From positions 444,693-508,692 of the forward strand of contig NZ_WTUW01000002.1 of assembly GCF_009882915.1 (NCBI RefSeq): 64,000 nt of DNA, given 5' to 3'. The notes under the pieces are model-generated. The model made no database searches. It saw only the letters and a program-made list of their open reading frames with translations, and had not been told where the DNA came from. How positions within the stretch are numbered: position 1 is the stretch's first letter; every line of letters begins with the position of its first letter. Below, piece by piece: positions 17,994 to 26,469 of this stretch. Source of the DNA: Sneathiella litorea (GTDB lineage: Bacteria; Pseudomonadota; Alphaproteobacteria; Sneathiellales; Sneathiellaceae). The translations under genes were made by a program, and so were the position numbers.

Positions 17994-19140
17994 TAGAAAT
18001 TTAAGTGGAGATTTCCCAGTCGCCGAATTCGAAACTCGCCTCAAGAACGCTCATGCAGCCATGCATGCGGAAGGAATTGACGCCCTTTTTTTTAACAGTG
18101 AGGCTGAAATCAGATATTTTACCGGGTTTCGCACGCTTTTCTGGCAAAGCCCAACCCGCCCCTGGTTTCTGGTTATCCCTCGCGATCAAAAGCCCATCGC
18201 CATCATTCCTGAAATAGGCAGGGCATTAATGCGCGACACCTGGATTGATGACATTCGGTCCTGGTCTTCACCCCATGCCTTTGATGATGGAATTTCACTC
18301 CTGACAAGTGCCCTCAAACCCTATCAAACTATTGGTATGTTGATGGGACGAGAAAGCGCGCTCCGCATGCCTCTCCGGGATTTTATAATCCTTAAGGATA
18401 AACTGTCCGGTGCGGAATTTATCGATGCAAGCCCAACTGTACAGCGTTTGCGCATGGTTAAATCCTCCGAAGAGATCGAACTCATCGATGAGATCTGCGC
18501 CATCGCCTCAACAAGTTTCGAGAATGCCGCAAATCTGTTTCATGTCGGCATGCCGCTTGATGATGCTTTTCGGGCATTTCGGATGGATCTACTCGCTCGC
18601 GGTGCAGACGATGTTCCTTATCTCGTTGGCGGTGCGGGGCAGAACGGTTATTCAGATGTCATATCGCCACCAAGTGCGACACCGCTTCGCGAGGGAGACA
18701 TCCTTATGCTGGATACCGGCGCGACCCTAAGGGGCTACTATTGCGACTTTGACAGGAATTACGCATTTGGACAAGCCAGCGACGACGCCAAAAGGGCGTA
18801 TCGCAACCTGATTAAAGCGACCCAGGCCGCGCTTAAAATCGCTCGTCCGGGGAGCCGTTGTAAAGACCTGCATGCGGCCATGCAGAAAGTCATTAACCAG
18901 GAAGCCAACGATGTAGGACGCTTTGGACATGGGCTTGGCATGCAATTGACGGAGGCCCCTTCATTGATCCAGTTTGACGAAACGCTGCTTGAAGAAAATA
19001 TGGTTATTACGCTCGAGCCCAGCCTATCGCTCGGGGATAATAAAATCATGATACATGAAGAAAACATCCTGATTCAAGATGGCCCACCACGTCATTTGTC
19101 CCGCTTGGCACCGGAGGAATTGCCAATTTTGTCGACCTGA
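17986..19140 (+). CDS. M24 family metallopeptidase (creatinase/Xaa-Pro peptidase/ectoine hydrolase-like)
   Basis: A 384-aa two-domain pita-bread hydrolase with an N-terminal creatinase-like domain (about 1-155) and a C-terminal M24 domain. All five metal ligands are visible: D243 (LMLDTGA), D254 (YYCDFDRNY), H315 (GRFGHGLGMQ), E344 (ITLEPS) and E358/E359 (IHEENIL). The start at 17986 (MPDRNLSGDF) is inside the end of the PLP-lyase gene. The family includes prolidases, creatinase and the ectoine hydrolase DoeA/EutD, so it could open or trim an imported N-acyl or cyclic compound. Ectoine specificity cannot be shown here. Confidence 0.88.
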   Translation: MPDRNLSGDFPVAEFETRLKNAHAAMHAEGIDALFFNSEAEIRYFTGFRTLFWQSPTRPWFLVIPRDQKPIAIIPEIGRALMRDTWIDDIRSWSSPHAFDDGISLLTSALKPYQTIGMLMGRESALRMPLRDFIILKDKLSGAEFIDASPTVQRLRMVKSSEEIELIDEICAIASTSFENAANLFHVGMPLDDAFRAFRMDLLARGADDVPYLVGGAGQNGYSDVISPPSATPLREGDILMLDTGATLRGYYCDFDRNYAFGQASDDAKRAYRNLIKATQAALKIARPGSRCKDLHAAMQKVINQEANDVGRFGHGLGMQLTEAPSLIQFDETLLEENMVITLEPSLSLGDNKIMIHEENILIQDGPPRHLSRLAPEELPILST

Positions 19141-19158
19141 GTCCCCAAGGAGACCCAC

Positions 19159-19923
19159 ATGAAACTCGCCTACAATCTCAAGGATCGCCGTGACGTAAAA
19201 GCAGTCCTTGGGCTGATTGTCCTGCAGGCGGATGAAACAATGGAAGATGAATTTCGCTCCGTGCTTAATGAGGACAACGTCCGACTCTATCATAGTCGAA
19301 TTCCAAGCGGGGTTGATGTTACACCGCAAACCCTGATGCAGATGAAAGCAGATTTACCCGCAGCTGCTGCCCTACTCCCTGCTTCTGCAGAGTTTGACGT
19401 CATCGGCTACGGCTGTACATCCGGCGCAACTTTTATCGGTCCGCAAACCGTCTGCGACCTTGTGCAGGCATCTCATCCCGGAGCAGCCGTGACCGACCCA
19501 ATCTCTGCCGTTGTCGCCGCATGTCGAAAGCTCAAGATTAAACGAATGGGCTTTATCACACCCTATGCTGCGGATGTTTCTGAAGCTATGCGCAAGCATT
19601 TGGAAAAGGAAGGGTTAAAAATTGCCGATTTCGCATCCTTCGAGCAGAAGGAAGAGGCTGTTGTTGCCAGGATCAGCGACAGCTCTGTCCTTCAGGCCCT
19701 GGTTGCGATGGGTGCGGATAAAACTCTCGACGGTCTGTTTGTGTCTTGCACCAATCTTAGAAGCTTTTCTATAATTGATGAAGCAGAACGTCTTACCGGC
19801 AAGCCAGTGATCACCAGTAATCAGGCTCTTTATTGGCATATGCTGACCCTCGCGGGGCTGCCCGTAGTTGGCGCCGGACCTGGTCGCCTGTTTTCAGCCT
19901 CGTCTCAGCATGACATGGTTTAG
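19159..19923 (+). CDS. Asp/Glu racemase superfamily protein (maleate isomerase/EutA-like)
   Basis: A 254-aa enzyme with the two catalytic cysteines of the superfamily: C86 in GYGCTSGATFIG and C197 in FVSCTNLRSF. Length and motifs match maleate cis-trans isomerase, arylmalonate decarboxylase and the ectoine-utilisation protein EutA. It follows the M24 gene by 18 bases after an AAGGAG site and closes the three-gene operon. A decayed IS copy lies immediately downstream. Confidence 0.88.
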   Translation: MKLAYNLKDRRDVKAVLGLIVLQADETMEDEFRSVLNEDNVRLYHSRIPSGVDVTPQTLMQMKADLPAAAALLPASAEFDVIGYGCTSGATFIGPQTVCDLVQASHPGAAVTDPISAVVAACRKLKIKRMGFITPYAADVSEAMRKHLEKEGLKIADFASFEQKEEAVVARISDSSVLQALVAMGADKTLDGLFVSCTNLRSFSIIDEAERLTGKPVITSNQALYWHMLTLAGLPVVGAGPGRLFSASSQHDMV

Positions 19924-19939
19924 CGGAAATAAGATGGCA

Positions 19940-20295
19940 GAAAGTTGGAGCCACTTCGCGAGAGCCGTGTCACGTTGAATTTTAAATGCACTTCTTGATT
20001 TGAATTGTCGTTCTCAAACCGTCTCATTTTTTTATGGGTAAACTGAGCAACGTTGCGGTCGCGTCGCGTGAAAGCATGGGATAGCTGGACACTATCCCTA
20101 TGATCAAGGACCTGCCAAAGACATTGAGTTTGCCAGTTTATGTTCACAAATACTTCGTCCTGACGCCAGAGCCAGTTAGAATGATCTTGAGACAGATAAG
20201 TAGATTTCTTCCGGATCTCTCTGACAATTAATGGGGCACATCTGCACCACCAACAGCGGCCTGTTTCATGGCAGTTATCGATGCCCTGCTCATAA
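19940..20295 (-). mobile_element. Decayed IS6-family transposase fragment, copy B
   Basis: On the minus strand a single frame reads EQGIDNCHETGR, APLIVREIRKK, HSNWLWRQDEVFVNINW, CLWQVLDH and RRDRNVAQF. These align in order with the central IS6-family transposase sequence (helix-turn-helix end, first catalytic Asp in the DEVFVKIN block, LWRAVDHEG, RRDRKAALKF). Similarity ends near 20010. The first third, the C-terminus and both ends of the element are gone. The upstream edge coincides with the stop codon of the hydroxyacid dehydrogenase gene. Confidence 0.8.
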
Positions 20296-21252
20296 CTTGT
20301 CGTTCGGCACTTCGCCCGCAAAGAACGCATCCAGGTTATCCAGTGCCCGCGCTCCCATTGCGTCACGTGTCTGCACTGTCGCGCTGCCGATATGGGGCAG
20401 CATGAAGACATTCTCGAAGGCCGAGAAAGCGGGATTACCCCCCGGCTCCGTCGTGAAACAATCAAGACCTGCTGCATAGATCTTTCCTGACTTCAAGGCG
20501 TTGATAAGTGCCGGCTCATCGATAAGGGCACCTCGCGCGGTATTCACAATAACCGCGCCATCTGGAAGCCGGGCAATGCGCTCGGCATTAATCATGCCAG
20601 TGGTTTCCGGCGTTGCGGGGCAATGCAAGGACAGAAAATCAGCAACGGCCAGCAGGCTGTCCACGTCCTCGTGATATTGCGCGCCTTGCTCTCGTTCTTT
20701 TGGCAGCTGGCGCCTGTTGAAATAGTGGACCTCCATATCGAAGCCGCGCGCCTTTCTGGCCATGGCCTGACCGACGCGACCCATTCCAATGATGCCAAGG
20801 CGTTGGCCGGTAACCTGTTTGCCAACCATGAAGGATGGGCTCCAGAAATTCCACGCACCTGACCGCACAATCCGGTCGCCTTCAACCGCCCGCCGCGCCG
20901 CGCCGAGCATAAGCAGGAAGGCCGTTTCCGCCGTCGCATCGGAAAGCACGTCCGGGGTATTCGTCACAACAATGCCGCGCGCTTTCAGGGCATCGAGGTT
21001 GCAGTGATCAACACCGACGGAATGGTTCGCAATAATTTTGACGCGGGGATCAAGTCTCGCCGCCACGTCGGCCGTAAAAAGCTCCGAATGGCAGGGAAGG
21101 ATTGCATCGACCTTGGCGCTCATCTCGACAATCTCGTCAGCACTATGCAGGCCGTCTTCATAATTGATGATGGCGTCATAGTCTTTCGCCGCCCGCTCCA
21201 GTGATTTATCGGAAAGCTTACGCGTAATCCAAAGAACTTGCTTTGCCGCCAT
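20290..21252 (-). CDS. D-2-hydroxyacid dehydrogenase (NAD(P)-dependent)
   Basis: A 320-aa dehydrogenase of the glyoxylate/hydroxypyruvate reductase group. NAD(P) loop LGIIGMGRVGQAMA, catalytic arginine in NTARGALIDE, glutamate in FTTEPGG and histidine in MLPHIGSAT are all present. The substrate-side VGVDHCNLDAL is typical. The start at 21252 (MAAKQVLW) follows GGAAGAAG and lies 4 bases after the stop of the 65-aa membrane protein. It probably reduces or oxidises a 2-hydroxy/2-oxo acid made from the amide taken up by the linked TRAP system (inference). Its C-terminal end abuts IS6 copy B. Confidence 0.93.
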   Translation of the reverse strand: MAAKQVLWITRKLSDKSLERAAKDYDAIINYEDGLHSADEIVEMSAKVDAILPCHSELFTADVAARLDPRVKIIANHSVGVDHCNLDALKARGIVVTNTPDVLSDATAETAFLLMLGAARRAVEGDRIVRSGAWNFWSPSFMVGKQVTGQRLGIIGMGRVGQAMARKARGFDMEVHYFNRRQLPKEREQGAQYHEDVDSLLAVADFLSLHCPATPETTGMINAERIARLPDGAVIVNTARGALIDEPALINALKSGKIYAAGLDCFTTEPGGNPAFSAFENVFMLPHIGSATVQTRDAMGARALDNLDAFFAGEVPNDKL

Positions 21253-21256
21253 GATT

Positions 21257-21454
21257 TTACTTCTTCCGCAGTGTTTCTTCCCAATAGTTATAGACAGCCA
21301 TGGAGAGAACAAAGAGTGATACGATCCAGAACGGCAATCCTCCCCAGAAACCGGCAAACCCCTTGGAGATGCTAAAGGCGAGGCCAAGAACGAAGGTCGA
21401 CACCAATGCTATGCCAATGAAACCAAGGATTTTTTTGCTTATACCCGACAGCAT
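21257..21454 (-). CDS. Small two-helix membrane protein
   Basis: A 65-aa protein with two hydrophobic segments (about residues 11-28 and 38-54) and a charged C-terminus (EETLRKK). It lies 11 bases after the amidase and 4 bases before the dehydrogenase, so it is in the operon. I do not recognise a family. A small accessory membrane subunit is possible, but nothing in the sequence assigns a function. Confidence 0.65.
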   Translation of the reverse strand: MLSGISKKILGFIGIALVSTFVLGLAFSISKGFAGFWGGLPFWIVSLFVLSMAVYNYWEETLRKK

Positions 21455-21465
21455 TACATGTCTCC

Positions 21466-22824
21466 CTATCCTGACGCCTGTTGCTCTTTTAACTTATTCT
21501 GCATCCAGTTGGCGGTCCTGAGCAAGCGATCATCCTGCTCTGTTCGCGCAACAAGTTGCACCCCAATCGGAAGGCCGGTTTCGCCAACCAGAAGGGGCAG
21601 GCTTACTGAGGGTAAGCCGCATAATGTCCAGATGGTTGAGAATACAGGATCTCCTGTACCGTCTGCAAATTCAGGCGCTTCGCCCGGTGCGCTTGCCGTG
21701 AGTACAGCATCGTAGTCATGAAAGAATATGTCAAAATACTCATTGGCAGAGACCATGAATTGAACCGCGTCCTCGTATTGGGCCGCGCTGATGGTCCGTC
21801 CATGTTCAATAATCTGTTGCAGCGCGGGGCTGATTTTCTCCCAGTATCCGCTAAACGTTTCCTTTAGGTGCAGACAGATTTCGTATTCATGGATAACCCG
21901 TTGTGCATTGATGAATCCATCAAAGGAAGCCGGAACTGAAACCTTTTCCACCCTGTCACCAAGCAGGGCCATGATTTCTTCCAGCCCCTCTCGCGCTGCC
22001 GGCGTCAGCCGGATATTGAAGGGCAGCTCAAGCCAGACAAATTCGGGGGCCACCGGGGGATCGGAACGACATCCTTCTAGCATTAGCGGCCGCGGCCTGG
22101 CGTAACTCAATTTGTCCGCCGGATCATATCCTTTTATGACGTCTGACAGTAGGGCAATATCATCCAGCGTCCGGCCAAATACGCCCACTTGATCAAGAGA
22201 TTCTGAGGTCTGCAAAATGCCGCGACGCGAGATCATACCGCGCGTCGGCTTGAACCCATATGTTCCGCAGAAAGAGGCAGGACGAATGACCGACCCATTG
22301 GTCTGGGTGCCGATTGCCAGCGGAACCTGGAAAGCCGCGACGGCAGCAGCGGATCCGCTCGATGATCCACCCGGGGAATAAGCAATGTTATGCGGATTTC
22401 TGGTTTCAGCCGCCTGCACAAAAGCAAGCTCGGTCGTAACGGTTTTTCCAAGGATGATCGCTCCCTGATCTTTTAACCGTTCGACAATCGCGGCATCTTC
22501 AGTGGGTTGCCTTCCGGTGAAAATCGCCGTTCCCCGCTCAGTGAGGAAATCTCGAGTATCAACAATATCCTTGAGACCTACGGGAATGCCATGCAGGGCC
22601 CCAAGGGGTCTGCCAGCGCGGCGAATGTCGTCCATCTCTGCCGCCCGGGCCAAGGCATATTCAGTGTCCAGCTGGACCCAGGCCTTGATCTGCCCGTCAG
22701 TTTCCTTAATCCGGTTGAGGCATGCCCTTACAAGCTCCACCGACGTCAACCGTCCCTCACGTATCTTGCCTGCCGCGTCCAAGGCAGGCAGGACATTTGG
22801 CATTGATTGATCCATAACTGTCAT
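21466..22824 (-). CDS. Amidase (amidase-signature family)
   Basis: A 452-aa serine amidase. The Ser-cisSer-Lys triad is complete: the lysine in GLKDIVDT, cis-serine and nucleophile region in SPGGSSSGSAAAVAA and GTQTNGSVIRPASFCG. The signature is followed by YGFKPTRGMISRRGI. The start at 22824 is chosen because its ATG shares a base with the stop of the TRAP large permease gene (TGATG); an upstream ATG at 22902 lies inside that gene. It hydrolyses an amide bond, likely in the compound imported by the same operon's TRAP system (inference). Confidence 0.92.
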   Translation of the reverse strand: MTVMDQSMPNVLPALDAAGKIREGRLTSVELVRACLNRIKETDGQIKAWVQLDTEYALARAAEMDDIRRAGRPLGALHGIPVGLKDIVDTRDFLTERGTAIFTGRQPTEDAAIVERLKDQGAIILGKTVTTELAFVQAAETRNPHNIAYSPGGSSSGSAAAVAAFQVPLAIGTQTNGSVIRPASFCGTYGFKPTRGMISRRGILQTSESLDQVGVFGRTLDDIALLSDVIKGYDPADKLSYARPRPLMLEGCRSDPPVAPEFVWLELPFNIRLTPAAREGLEEIMALLGDRVEKVSVPASFDGFINAQRVIHEYEICLHLKETFSGYWEKISPALQQIIEHGRTISAAQYEDAVQFMVSANEYFDIFFHDYDAVLTASAPGEAPEFADGTGDPVFSTIWTLCGLPSVSLPLLVGETGLPIGVQLVARTEQDDRLLRTANWMQNKLKEQQASG

Positions 22825-24188
22825 CACGGGATATACTTCCCGAAAAGGTAGTCCGGCAACCACAAGGCAATGCCAGGGAACTGATACATGAGAACCATGC
22901 AAAGGATAACAATGCCGAGATAGGGAATAATACCCTTAAAAATCTCAACAAGCTGGATAGCGTTGCGCAAAACGCCCTTAAGATAATAGGCCGACATTGC
23001 CATCGGTGGGGTCAGGAAGGAAGTCTGTAAATTCAGCGCAACGAGCATGGCAAAAAAGTATGGATTAACCCCAAAAACATCCAGCATCGGCAAAAATATT
23101 GGTACGAAAATAATCAGGATTTCGGACCATTCGAGCGGCCAACCGAGAAGGAAAATGATTATTTGTGCCATAACCAAAAACTGCCAGGGCTCAAGATTCA
23201 TACCGACAACCCAGTCGCTAATAAGATCATGTCCGCCAAGATAAGAAAAAACCGAGGCAAAGGTCCATGATCCGACAAATAGCCAACACACCATTGCCGT
23301 AGCCTTCGCCGTCAGAAATACACTTTCCTTTACCTTTTTCCAGGTCAGGGAACGATAAATTACGGCGAGCACGAGACCACCCAAAGCCCCCATCGCCGCA
23401 GCCTCTGCGGGCGTGGCAAGGCCACCCAGGATGGATCCCAGCACCAACATAATAAGGACTGTCAGTGGTACGAAGGAAACCAGAAGCCCCATATAAATCT
23501 GAACAGGCGGAGGGACATCCTCCTGTCGTGGTTTTGGCGCAATTGACGGGTTTATAAGAACACGGATAATGACATATGCCATATAAAGTCCGGCGAGAAT
23601 TAAGCCAGGAAACACGGCCGCAGCATATAGCCGCAAAGGGGATAGTTCTGCAATTGCCGCATAGACAATCAGCATGATAGACGGCGGAATAAGTATACCG
23701 AGCGTGCCGCCGGCACAAATAACGCCAGCCGCAAACTCTTTTTTATAGTTGGCTTTGGCCATCGCGGGATAGGCAAGCAGTCCCATCAAGGTTACGACAG
23801 CGCCAACGATACCAGACGCTGTTGAAAAAACGGCGCATGTAATCAGAGCGGCAATCGCCATGGACCCGGGCAGGTTTCGCGCTGCCATTTGCAAGGAGTA
23901 GAAGAGTCGATCAACAATATTCGCCCGCTCAACGACATATCCCATAAATAGAAAAAGCGGGATCGCAACAAGTGTGTCGTTCTCCATCACCGAGTAGGTA
24001 TTCTGATTTAGCAGATAAAAGATGTTGTTGCTGAACAGGTCGGAAAAGCTTTCGATGCCGCCCTGGAAATATGCGTAATAGCCGAACCCTACGCCCATTG
24101 CCAAAAGTGTGAAGGCGATCGGAAAGCCAAGCAGCACCATAAGGATAAACAGGCAGAGCATGAAAATGGCGACTTCAGGGTTTGTCAT
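22824..24188 (-). CDS. dctM: TRAP transporter large permease DctM
   Basis: A 454-aa protein with about 12 hydrophobic segments and DctM landmarks: LVAIPLFLFMGYVVERANIVD, a Gly/Thr-rich VFSTASGIVGAVVTLMG region, the LGILIPPSIMLIVYA helix and the C-terminal SFLTPPMAMSAYYLKG. It belongs to the subgroup seen with TakP/SmoM-type receptors. It lies between the small permease gene (39-base gap) and the amidase gene. Confidence 0.95.
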   Translation of the reverse strand: MTNPEVAIFMLCLFILMVLLGFPIAFTLLAMGVGFGYYAYFQGGIESFSDLFSNNIFYLLNQNTYSVMENDTLVAIPLFLFMGYVVERANIVDRLFYSLQMAARNLPGSMAIAALITCAVFSTASGIVGAVVTLMGLLAYPAMAKANYKKEFAAGVICAGGTLGILIPPSIMLIVYAAIAELSPLRLYAAAVFPGLILAGLYMAYVIIRVLINPSIAPKPRQEDVPPPVQIYMGLLVSFVPLTVLIMLVLGSILGGLATPAEAAAMGALGGLVLAVIYRSLTWKKVKESVFLTAKATAMVCWLFVGSWTFASVFSYLGGHDLISDWVVGMNLEPWQFLVMAQIIIFLLGWPLEWSEILIIFVPIFLPMLDVFGVNPYFFAMLVALNLQTSFLTPPMAMSAYYLKGVLRNAIQLVEIFKGIIPYLGIVILCMVLMYQFPGIALWLPDYLFGKYIP

Positions 24189-24227
24189 GGTCGTCTCTCA
24201 CAATAAAAGCGAAGCAAACGGATGAAC

Positions 24228-24800
24228 TCATAGTTTGTCTAGCTCGGGCTTATGCATCAACATGTCTTCTGTTTCGTGCACGTCTTCCAGCCGCTCCATC
24301 CATTTGCCTTGCTTAATTGCCTTCCAGCAGCGAACAATCTCCGCGACGCCTTGCAAAATTAACAAGAAGCCGGCCACAGGGATAAGCGTTTTGAAGAAGT
24401 AAATTTGGATGCGAGCGGGACTGTTCCAGCTCACTTCTTGATACCGCCAACTGTCGGCGGCAATTTCCGCGCCATACCAGAACAGGGCAAGTATTCCGGG
24501 AAAGAAAAACAGAATGTACAGGACAAAGTCAATTCGGGCCTGCCAACGTATGGGAAGCAGACGGTAAAGCACATCGCCGCGAACATGCGAATCCTGCGCG
24601 AGAGCATACGGTCCTGCCATCAGGAATAGTGCCCCGTACATCTGAACCATCACATCAAAAGCCCAGACCGTAGGAGAATTCAACACATAACGGACGAAAA
24701 CCTCATAGGATACCGAAAAGGTCAGTATCATGATGCACCAGCCAAATGCTCTGCCTACCCAGAGGCTTAGTCCCTCAATCGTATAGACGAATTTTGTCAT
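24228..24800 (-). CDS. dctQ: TRAP transporter small permease DctQ
   Basis: A 190-aa, four-helix protein. The RYVLNSPTVWAFDVMVQMYG segment, GPYALAQDSHVRGDVLYR and the Trp-rich loop after helix 3 (WRYQEVSWNSPA) identify the DctQ group that pairs with keto-acid or mannitol-type receptors. The C-terminus is long and charged. The receptor gene is upstream, separated by an intrinsic terminator. Confidence 0.93.
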   Translation of the reverse strand: MTKFVYTIEGLSLWVGRAFGWCIMILTFSVSYEVFVRYVLNSPTVWAFDVMVQMYGALFLMAGPYALAQDSHVRGDVLYRLLPIRWQARIDFVLYILFFFPGILALFWYGAEIAADSWRYQEVSWNSPARIQIYFFKTLIPVAGFLLILQGVAEIVRCWKAIKQGKWMERLEDVHETEDMLMHKPELDKL

Positions 24801-24825
24801 CGCACCCTATCCGCAACTTACTAAG

Positions 24826-24856
24826 CAAAACCGGGGACTATCTTATAGTCCCCGGG
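24826..24856 (-). terminator. Intrinsic terminator/attenuator after the TRAP receptor gene
   Basis: A perfect 10-base stem (CCGGGGACTA with TAGTCCCCGG) and a 5-base loop, followed on the minus strand by TTTT. It sits 21 bases after the receptor gene and before dctQ, so it would favour expression of the receptor over the membrane subunits, as in the Pot operon at 13898-13928. Confidence 0.8.
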
Positions 24857-24877
24857 GCGTGTACCACTTACTCGCGT

Positions 24878-25987
24878 TTACGAGCCGAAGTAATGGTTAT
24901 AGGCCAGCTTGTAATCCGGTTGATTCAGGTTCAAGTAACCCATGACGTTTTTGGCGTAGGCCATTTGTGACTCGACGACCTTTGCAAAGAAAGGATCTTC
25001 AGCGCTAATTCGCTCAATAACGACATCCCAGGCCGCGAGTTGAGCTGCCATGACATTATCCGGCGTCCGGTAAACTTTTACATCCTGCTCATCCCGGAGT
25101 TTATTGAGGTCATCTGCATACCGTTTCGTGTTGTGCCAATAAAAGTTTGAGTTTTCGGCCTCAGACGCATACTTCAATACAGCCTGTAGCTCCGCGGGAA
25201 GGCCTTCATATTTTTTCTTATTAAACGTAATTTCGAAGAATTCCTGAGACTGATGGAAAGACGCGAGATGATAGAATTTCGATACATCCTGCATGCCGAA
25301 ATCGCGGTCAGATGTCGGATTATTGAATTCCGCGGCATCAATCAGACCGGCCTTCATCGCTGGTTGTATTTCACCGCCTGGAAGCTGCACAACAGACATC
25401 CCCATTTCCAGGAGAACGTCAGCTGCAAGACCAACGGTTCTATATTTCAGTCCCTTTAGCTGTGAGACATCCGTGATTTCCTGCTTAAACCATCCCATCG
25501 GCTGTGCAGGCATTGGGCTGTTAAAGAACGACACAACATTCAGGCCAAGATTACCCATTAATTCGTCGAATAATTCCTGTCCGCCGCCATAATTAACCCA
25601 ACCGAGCACTTCCTGTGAGGACCAGCCAAAACATGGTCCGGTGCCGAACAATGACGCTGTCGGAGATTTTGAATACCAATAAGCCGGCACATAGTGAGCT
25701 GCGTCGAGCACTCCACGATGCACCGCATCTTGCATCTGACTGGTCTTAACAACCGAGTCAACAGGCAAAAGGTCGATTTTGATATCCTTGCCTGCCATGG
25801 CATGAACACGATCAACATATGATTGTGCATTTTCAAGAAAAATGCCGCCGCCCCATGAAGCTTGCATTTTCAATGTAACAGGTTCCGCTCGCGCTATTGC
25901 AGGTGCGGCGAGAGTTCCTGCTGTTGCGGCAGCCGCAAGGGCACTGCCTTTTAGAAACTTTCTGCGATCTACAGTCTTCTCAGTCAT
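24878..25987 (-). CDS. dctP: TRAP transporter substrate-binding protein (TakP/SmoM type, Tat signal)
   Basis: A 369-aa receptor. The N-terminus carries a twin-arginine signal (DRRKFLKGSALAAAATAG...AIARA), so it is exported folded. The mature part has WFKQEITDVSQLKGLKYRTVG, the ligand-binding arginine region, and QLPGGEIQPAMKAGLIDAAEF, both typical of TakP (2-oxo acid) and SmoM (sugar alcohol) receptors. The ATG at 25987 follows GGGAGGTG. With an amidase and a 2-hydroxyacid dehydrogenase downstream, the ligand may be a 2-hydroxy/2-oxo acid amide (inference). Confidence 0.93.
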   Translation of the reverse strand: MTEKTVDRRKFLKGSALAAAATAGTLAAPAIARAEPVTLKMQASWGGGIFLENAQSYVDRVHAMAGKDIKIDLLPVDSVVKTSQMQDAVHRGVLDAAHYVPAYWYSKSPTASLFGTGPCFGWSSQEVLGWVNYGGGQELFDELMGNLGLNVVSFFNSPMPAQPMGWFKQEITDVSQLKGLKYRTVGLAADVLLEMGMSVVQLPGGEIQPAMKAGLIDAAEFNNPTSDRDFGMQDVSKFYHLASFHQSQEFFEITFNKKKYEGLPAELQAVLKYASEAENSNFYWHNTKRYADDLNKLRDEQDVKVYRTPDNVMAAQLAAWDVVIERISAEDPFFAKVVESQMAYAKNVMGYLNLNQPDYKLAYNHYFGS

Positions 25988-26469
25988 TTTCACCTCCCAT
26001 GATAATGCCGTTACCTTATTTTTATCTAATATAAAATAGATCATCATTTACGACAGAATGCAAGCCGACTTTCTGGCGTTGCATTTCTTCACAAGAAAAT
26101 TGCCGATATCGTCACATTAATTTTTGCAGAATAAACCCGGCGTTGTATTGCTCTTCTTGGATGTAAATGATCCCCTATCAGCGCCATCGCGCGCCCACCC
26201 ACATAATTCAGCAAGCGGTCTGGATGTCGGATCAATTTATACTATTCTACCGAGACATAGACGTTCCCTTGTCGCCGCGAGGATTGCTTATTGTGCTGTA
26301 AGATGAATGCGACCTCGTCTCTGTTTGGCATAAAATGGCACAAACGTCCCGCCATTATGCCGCGCTAAAGCGTTGCCACTCTACCGGTGCGGCCCTATTT
26401 TTTTGCTTAGAGGCTAGTTGGTGAATAAATGACTATCCAGAAAATGTTCTTGACAATGCCGTCTTCAAT
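25988..26469. other. Intergenic region with IS6 copy C
   Basis: About 480 bases between two leftward operons. The part next to 25987 is AT-rich and should carry the promoter of the amidase TRAP operon. At 26292-26430 there is a decayed IS6 end, listed separately. No other gene is seen. Confidence 0.5.
26292..26430 (-). mobile_element. Decayed IS6-family 3' end, copy C
   Basis: The right end near 26292 (TGTGCTGTAAGATGAATGCG) leads into the same non-coding tail as the other copies (GACCTCGTCTCTGTTTGGC). On the minus strand, 26410-26355 then reads KNRAAPVEWQRFSAA and a TAA stop. This is the C-terminus of the IS6-type transposase (consensus here ...RNAALAEWRQLGAA). The rest of the element is missing. 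Confidence 0.75.

Noticed and set aside
16908-19923. Assignment as the ectoine eut/doe operon
   Set aside because: Only two of the three genes resemble ectoine proteins, the PLP enzyme looks like a diaminopropionate lyase, and EutC and EutE are absent.
19920-20477. 185-codon open frame on the minus strand
   Set aside because: Its second half is a decayed IS6 transposase fragment and its first half is an out-of-frame shadow of the hydroxyacid dehydrogenase gene, so it is not a gene.
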